Source of the DNA: Archaeoglobaceae archaeon
GTDB taxonomy: Archaea; Halobacteriota; Archaeoglobi; Archaeoglobales; Archaeoglobaceae
DNA: 10,289 bases
Assembly: GCA_027066965.1 (NCBI GenBank)
Contig: JAMOMT010000109.1
Coordinates: forward strand, 1 to 10,289
Direction of reading: 5' to 3'
Shown here one piece after another: positions 6,597-10,289 of the stretch; the stretch's first letter is position 1, and each line of letters opens with the position of its first letter. The position numbers and the translations under genes were made by a program. The notes under the pieces are model-generated. The model ran no database searches. It saw only the letters and a program-made list of their open reading frames with translations, and was not told the origin of the DNA.

Positions 6597-6899
6597 TTGT
6601 TAGATGCAGTCCTCAAGAAAGATGACATCAAATTCTTTTTTAGTTTCTCCAACATCTATTTCCCTCTCTGAACACGGCTTTACAGTCTTTTAATCCTCGA
6701 GAAAGCTAAAACGTAGCAGTCTGCGAGAGCAATTCCATGTTTTAGCTTTATTCTGATAACTTCAACGTGCATGTTCAGTTCGTTAACTGGCTGTACGCTC
6801 ATTCGGCTGTCGTGAACGAACTGAACAACTTTTTCGAAGGCATTCTGAGCTCCGGCCTCGATGGCTGGTGGTAGGAGATCTCCTTGTTAGATGCAGTCC
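6597..6899. repeat. 16-bp direct repeats 287 nt apart within the PIN-toxin remnant
   Basis: TTGTTAGATGCAGTCC occurs at 6597-6612 and at 6884-6899. On the minus strand both copies read as GAC TGC ATC TAA, so each forms a DCI-stop end. The first copy is the natural 3' end of the PIN remnant; the second introduces a stop early in that remnant. Flanking bases differ. Confidence 0.8.
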
Positions 6900-6950
6900 A
6901 CAAAAACCCATATCAACTGCTATTCGACACCAAGGTGTCTTTACTTTCAT
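6600..6950 (-). pseudogene. vapC: Decayed PIN-domain toxin (VapC)
   Basis: The remnant runs on the minus strand from ATG 6950-6948 to TAA at 6602-6600, 351 nt, close to the length of a small VapC. MKV is followed, after a 2-nt shift, by DTLVSNSS, which fits the catalytic Asp near the start of PIN nucleases. A stop lies at 6889-6887. A 68-codon segment then holds AFEKVVQFVHDSRMSVQPVN and IRIKLKHGIALADCYVLA; LADCY carries the conserved third acidic residue (6721-6719). After a shift near 6690 comes CKAVFRE, then, after one extra G at 6663, EIDVGETKKEFDVIFLEDCI. These four pieces in order make a typical PIN C-terminus. With at least three frame changes and a stop, the toxin cannot be made. A living VapC would be an RNase that cleaves tRNA or rRNA. 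Confidence 0.82.
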
Positions 6951-6962
6951 TTCTTAGGGTTC

Positions 6963-7145
6963 TTAGTATTCCTCTGGTCTTTCTTCAAATTCTACAGAAG
7001 TCTCTGGTTCTAAGACAGGTCCAGTACGATCTTCTTGCCCTCGACGCTCACTTTCAGCGTCGTTCCTGGCTTCCTTCTTAACCTCTCTCTTATCTCCTTA
7101 GGAATAATCACCTGCCCATTGGAGGAAATCCTCCGTCCTCTTTAT
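6963..7145 (-). pseudogene. vapB: Decayed SpoVT/AbrB-type antitoxin (VapB)
   Basis: On the minus strand 7135-7010 reads RRISSNGQVIIPKEIRERLR and continues KPGTTLKVSVEGKKIVLDLS, the swapped-hairpin DNA-binding domain of AbrB-type antitoxins (RxSxKGQVxIPKEIRExL). An in-frame TAA at 7144-7142 removes the normal start; removing one G near 7133 would join the domain to upstream IKRT codons, as in intact homologues. After the TAG at 7012-7010, another frame gives EPETSVEFEERPEEY (7010-6966), the acidic tail that normally wraps the toxin. The remnant ends 12 nt before the vapC remnant ATG, the usual vapBC order. At least two lesions make it non-functional, although a GTG inside the domain (V of GQV) could still start a short peptide. 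Confidence 0.8.
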
Positions 7146-7170
7146 CTTTTTTTGCTTCGATCGTAATCTG

Positions 7171-7201
7171 AGTAAAAACTGTATCATAAACCAGTTTTAC
7201 T
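7171..7201. promoter_or_regulatory. Dyad operator/promoter candidate of the vapBC remnant
   Basis: AGTAAAAACTG (7171-7181) and CAGTTTTACT (7192-7201) form an inverted repeat with one unpaired A, around a 10-nt centre that reads GTTTATGATA on the minus strand. This centre is TATA-like and about 40 nt upstream of the first VapB-like codons. A dyad over the TATA box fits autorepression by a VapB dimer. The rest of 7202-7346 is AT-rich and holds no gene I can support. Confidence 0.4.
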
Positions 7202-7280
7202 TTTTGTCTTAGTTTGAATAAGCGAACCTATGAGTGCGTTTGTTATTGAATTTTGGTTGTGTCATTAAGTTTAAACTTTA

Positions 7281-7300
7281 AACTACAAAAGATAGTAGTT
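7281..7300 (-). terminator. Possible terminator hairpin downstream of moeA
   Basis: AACTAC at 7281-7286 and GTAGTT at 7295-7300 form a perfect 6-bp inverted repeat around 8 nt, of which four are T on the minus strand. It lies 47 nt past the moeA stop in an AT-rich stretch. It is weak, and A/T-rich chance pairing is possible. Confidence 0.25.
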
Positions 7301-7346
7301 AGCTATACAAAATTAGAAATCACTTAAGGAAACTTTCTTTAAAACT

Positions 7347-9290
7347 TTAAACCTCCACGACTTCTCCAGTCCTCTCCCATGTCCTCATGCCAAGCTTTTC
7401 GAGCTCTTTTGCAAACTCCTCCGAGCGAAGAGTATTGAGGAATCTCCTTACGCTCTCCTTCTCCAGCCTGTCCCTTCTAACGGCAAAGTCGTACTCCTCC
7501 GCTCTGACGGGTATGAAATCCAAGCCGTAGAAGTCGGCAACGCTCTTTATCCCTAGTCCCACGTCAGCCTTCTCCATAAGAATCGCGACTGCAACTGCTG
7601 TGTGAGTTTTAGCTTCAACAGTGTAGCCCTCTATCCTTTTCACGAGTTCGTCGAACTCCGCTCCCTCCCTCTCCGCAATCTCCTTCAGGTGCATGTCCAG
7701 CAGAACCCTCGTCCCACTCCCAGGGTTCCTGTTTATGATCCTGACATCCGGCCTCAGCATGTCATCGAACCACCTTATTTTCTTGGGGTTACCCTTCGCA
7801 ACTATCAATCCCTGCTCCCTCAAGTAGCCCTTGACTAAAACAGCGTTTTTCAGCCCGAGCTTTTGCATCACAGGCAGGTTGTACTCTCCGCTCTCGTCGA
7901 GCAAGTGTGTTCCGGCCAGATCTGCCTCCCCCCTCTTCACTGCGAGCAAACCGCCCGTGGAGCCAGCGTTTATCGTCTTGGCCTGCAAGCCAGAAAGCCT
8001 CAAAATTAGGTCAACTCCAACGCAGTGGCTGCCTATGATGACGAGCTCAGACGGCTTCAGCGTCGAAAACAGAGTTACACTGACTCCCCCCGGCTCGAGG
8101 AAGGCAACATCCTCTCCAATCTCCACGAAGCCGTCTGCCTGAGCGAGCTTGGACACCATCGCGGAATAGTTGCCCGTCAGCGGGTAGGCCGACAAACCCT
8201 CCTCACCCTCAACGAGGCAGACCGGATGGAATTCCCTCCTCCCGTGAGGAGAGGCGATTCTGACAGCAAGCTTTGCTTTCACTTTCCTTGGTTCCCCATC
8301 CCCCATCCCTGCCAGATACCTTATCACAGGAGAGGTGAACTTCTCGAATATCATGAATGCTGAAGTCGGGTAGCCAGGGAGACCAAAGACTGGCTTTCCG
8401 TCAACAATGGCGATTATCGCCGGCTTTCCAGGCTTTACAGCTATTCCATGGACGAGAACTTCTCCAAGCTCTCCCAGAACTCTGTAAACGATGTCTCCTT
8501 CTCCCGCAGATGTGCCGCCAGAGGTGATCACCAGATCTGCCTTTTGGACAGCCTCTTTTATGGCTGACTTTATGGATTCGTAATCGTCCCTCGCGATTTT
8601 TCTGTAAACTACCTCCCCTCCGTTCTCCTCAACAGCGAGGGAGATTGTGGCCGTGTTTACGTCGTATATCTTACCTGGCTCGAGCTTTTTGCCCCACTCG
8701 CAGATCTCGTTTCCCGTCGATATCACCGCAACCCTCGGCTTTCTATAAACTTTAACTCTGCCAACGCCCACAGCTGCGAGCATTCCTGCCTCTCTCGCTG
8801 TTATCTTCATTTTGGCCCTCGCTATTAGCTCTCCAGCCATAACGTCACTTCCAGCAGCAACGACATTCTCCCCTGGAGCCACAGCCCTGTAGACCTCAAC
8901 TATCCCATCACTCTCGCTCGTGTACTCCACCATAACAACAGCGTTGGCTTTGGCAGGCATGACAGCTCCAGTCGCAATTCTTACTGCCTCTCCCCTTCCC
9001 ACTTCAACTTCCGGTTTTTCCCCAGTTTCGACCTCTCCAACTACCTTCAGGGTGACGGGGTTGTCCTCCTCAGCTGAATAAGTATCCTCAGCCCTAACAG
9101 CGTAGCCGTCCATGGCAGCTCTATCGAATGGTGGGACATCGCACTTAGCGTAAACGTCCTCAGCGAGAACCCTGTTAAGGGCCTCAGTTATCTCAACTTC
9201 CTCGAACTGTGGGTTAAGACGTTCCTTAATTGATTCGATTACTCTGAAAGCTTCCTCAACCGAAACAAGATTCCTGAATATTTTCCTCAT
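7347..9290 (-). CDS. moeA: Molybdopterin molybdenumtransferase MoeA fused to a periplasmic-binding-protein-like domain
   Basis: The product has 647 residues from ATG 9290. Residues 1-165 are the MoeA N-terminal domain (PPFDRAAMDGYA near 53-64, IATGAVMPAKANAVV near 105). Residues about 177-315 are the molybdopterin-binding domain (AVISTGNE, SGGTSAGEGD near 255-264, VHGIAVKPGKP, GLPGYPTSAF). Residues about 330-405 are the MoeA C-terminal domain. From about 412 to the end is a PBP-like domain (SELVIIGSHCVGVDLIL, NAGSTGGLLAVKRGEADLAGTHL, NRNPGSGTR), similar to oxyanion-binding proteins. MoeA inserts molybdate or tungstate into adenylylated molybdopterin; the extra domain may bind metal oxyanion, which is inference. 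It has no signal peptide and is cytosolic. A GAGGG motif sits 6 nt before the ATG, overlapping the spacer after the upstream moeA stop, 11 nt away. Codons for residues about 102-143 lie in a 127-nt tract identical to the other moeA. Confidence 0.93.
   Translation of the reverse strand: MRKIFRNLVSVEEAFRVIESIKERLNPQFEEVEITEALNRVLAEDVYAKCDVPPFDRAAMDGYAVRAEDTYSAEEDNPVTLKVVGEVETGEKPEVEVGRGEAVRIATGAVMPAKANAVVMVEYTSESDGIVEVYRAVAPGENVVAAGSDVMAGELIARAKMKITAREAGMLAAVGVGRVKVYRKPRVAVISTGNEICEWGKKLEPGKIYDVNTATISLAVEENGGEVVYRKIARDDYESIKSAIKEAVQKADLVITSGGTSAGEGDIVYRVLGELGEVLVHGIAVKPGKPAIIAIVDGKPVFGLPGYPTSAFMIFEKFTSPVIRYLAGMGDGEPRKVKAKLAVRIASPHGRREFHPVCLVEGEEGLSAYPLTGNYSAMVSKLAQADGFVEIGEDVAFLEPGGVSVTLFSTLKPSELVIIGSHCVGVDLILRLSGLQAKTINAGSTGGLLAVKRGEADLAGTHLLDESGEYNLPVMQKLGLKNAVLVKGYLREQGLIVAKGNPKKIRWFDDMLRPDVRIINRNPGSGTRVLLDMHLKEIAEREGAEFDELVKRIEGYTVEAKTHTAVAVAILMEKADVGLGIKSVADFYGLDFIPVRAEEYDFAVRRDRLEKESVRRFLNTLRSEEFAKELEKLGMRTWERTGEVVEV
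8862..8988. repeat. 127-nt exact repeat, copy 1 (inside the moeA fusion gene)
   Basis: All 127 bases equal 10163-10289. At the low end the identity stops sharply at 8861/10162; at the high end copy 2 reaches the window edge, so the true length is unknown. It encodes AVRIATGAVMPAKANAVV and on to VAPGENV in both genes. Confidence 0.97.
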
Positions 9291-9301
9291 CTAAATCCCT
9301 C

Positions 9302-10289
9302 TTAAACACCTATCAGGTGCCTCATCAGCCTTACGTCCACTATCTCTCCCTCCTCTAGACCTTCGAGTTCCTCTTCAATCTCCACCAATCCGTGGGCCTT
9401 GACGAGGGAGGACAAAACACCTGAGCCGGACGTCCTGATCGGCGTGGCAACAAACATGTCGTCCTCTCCTCTTTCGAGCCTAACACGGGTGAACGTCCTA
9501 GTTCCAGCGTTAGAGGGAATTCTCCTCGCGAGTCTCGCTTTCACGATTTCTCCTGGGTAGGCCATTACGTTAGTTCCCTGCAAATGCCATACAGCGGGAA
9601 TTACGAAAAGCCTGAAGGCTATTAAACAGGCAACTGGAAAGCCGGGGAGCAAAATAACGGGTTTTCCCTCTACCACTCCCAAAGCCGTGGGCATCCCCGG
9701 CTTTATGGCTACTCCGTGAACTATCAGCTCTCCAAACTCCTCAAGCACCTCTGGCATCACATCCTTTTTTCCAGCAGAAGTTGCTCCGGTGAAGACTGCA
9801 ATGTCGCATTTCTCCAAAGCTCTCTCAAAAGCTTTCTCCATTTCTTCCCTCGAATCATTGACTATTCCAAAATCAAAGACTTCACAGCCTATGCTTTTAA
9901 GGCTCGATATTATAGAGGGTCTATTCGAGTCTGGTATTTTTGAGTTGAATGTTTTTACACTTCCCTTTTTTACGGTTTCTGCTTCATCTACCATAACGTC
10001 GTATATCTCGTCCCCAGTGGCAGTAACAGCCACTTTAACCCTCCTTGCGACCTTTACATCTCTTGCACCAACGGCGTAGAGAAACCCGACATCGTGGGAT
10101 TGAATCACTTCCCCTCTTCTCAAAACGACTTCTCCAACCCTAACATCTTCTCCTCTCTTGGAGACATTCTCCCCTGGAGCCACAGCCCTGTAGACCTCAA
10201 CTATCCCATCACTCTCGCTCGTGTACTCCACCATAACAACAGCGTTGGCTTTGGCAGGCATGACAGCTCCAGTCGCAATTCTTACTGCC
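9302..10289 (-). CDS. moeA: Second MoeA, 5'-partial at the right window edge
   Basis: About 328 residues are visible, and the frame is open to the edge (first full codon at 10288), so the N-terminus, including the PPFDRxAMDGYA region, is missing. The visible part begins in the MoeA N-terminal domain (AVRIATGAVMPAKANAVVMV). The molybdopterin-binding domain follows (VAVTATGDEIYD, TGATSAGKKDVMPEVL, VHGVAIKPGMP, LLPGFPVACL). A C-terminal domain ends in LMRHLIGV with no PBP fusion. The Gly-Ala-Thr in place of Gly-Gly-Thr before SAG is a mild variation. It lies 11 nt upstream of the MoeA fusion gene on the same strand and is probably co-transcribed with it. Tandem MoeA paralogues are common in archaea and may separate molybdenum from tungsten insertion or two steps of the reaction; which applies here is unknown. 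Outside the identical tract the two proteins are clearly diverged. Confidence 0.92.
   Translation of the reverse strand, partial: AVRIATGAVMPAKANAVVMVEYTSESDGIVEVYRAVAPGENVSKRGEDVRVGEVVLRRGEVIQSHDVGFLYAVGARDVKVARRVKVAVTATGDEIYDVMVDEAETVKKGSVKTFNSKIPDSNRPSIISSLKSIGCEVFDFGIVNDSREEMEKAFERALEKCDIAVFTGATSAGKKDVMPEVLEEFGELIVHGVAIKPGMPTALGVVEGKPVILLPGFPVACLIAFRLFVIPAVWHLQGTNVMAYPGEIVKARLARRIPSNAGTRTFTRVRLERGEDDMFVATPIRTSGSGVLSSLVKAHGLVEIEEELEGLEEGEIVDVRLMRHLIGV
10163..10289. repeat. 127-nt exact repeat, copy 2 (at the window edge, inside the partial moeA)
   Basis: Identical to 8862-8988, same orientation, offset 1301 nt. Immediately downstream on the coding strand the two genes diverge: GENVVAAGSDV in copy 1 and GENVSKRGEDV in copy 2, still aligned at homologous positions. 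Confidence 0.97.

Noticed and set aside
6884..7081. Plus-strand open frame of 65 codons
   Set aside because: It is the antisense of the vapB/vapC remnants, where the minus strand shows clear family motifs.
7266..7284. AGTTTAAACT palindrome with a repeated TTTAAAC
   Set aside because: It is an A/T-rich sequence in an A/T-rich gap, with no position relative to a gene that would make it a convincing operator.

Overview
The window most resembles a chromosomal segment, or a whole short contig, of a hyperthermophilic euryarchaeon of the Archaeoglobales type. This placement is an inference. It rests on gene content (a MoeA with a C-terminal ligand-binding domain next to a second MoeA, an archaeal-type LeuC, an AF2212-like antitoxin remnant, a pentapeptide-repeat/potassium-channel gene), on TATA-like boxes about 26 nt upstream of start codons that suggest leaderless transcripts, on GTG/TTG starts, and on heavy use of AGA/AGG and ATA codons. 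No rRNA, tRNA, CRISPR array or insertion sequence was seen.

Layout. 1-937: a polytopic membrane protein of unknown function, possibly cut at the left edge. 1113-2211: a pentapeptide-repeat ORF followed by a two-helix potassium channel ORF; these look like the halves of one formerly fused gene, now separated by a stop codon, a frame change and an AT-rich hairpin/T-tract. 2251-2697: a small membrane protein with two helices and a PH-like tail. 2802-5005: a metallo-beta-lactamase-fold hydrolase and, 26 nt later, a 519-residue protein of unknown function with a C-terminal cysteine cluster. 5106-5184: a frameshifted stub of an AF2212-like (DUF104) antitoxin. 5294-6544: the large subunit of a 3-isopropylmalate dehydratase/homoaconitase-type hydro-lyase, without its small subunit nearby. 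6600-7145, minus strand: a decayed VapBC toxin-antitoxin pair (AbrB-type antitoxin and PIN-domain toxin) with several frameshifts and a dyad over its likely promoter. 7347-10289, minus strand: two tandem moeA genes of molybdenum/tungsten cofactor synthesis, the second fused to a periplasmic-binding-protein-like domain, the first cut by the window edge.

The main themes are molybdenum/tungsten cofactor assembly, one amino-acid or coenzyme biosynthesis enzyme, and an unusually high load of broken small genes: two toxin-antitoxin remnants flank leuC, and the channel gene is split. The two moeA genes share a 127-nt tract with no differences, in otherwise strongly diverged genes, and this tract runs exactly to the right edge. 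It is either a recent gene-conversion tract or an assembly effect at a contig end. No clearly new multi-gene system is evident. The least explained intact gene is the 519-residue protein paired with the hydrolase.
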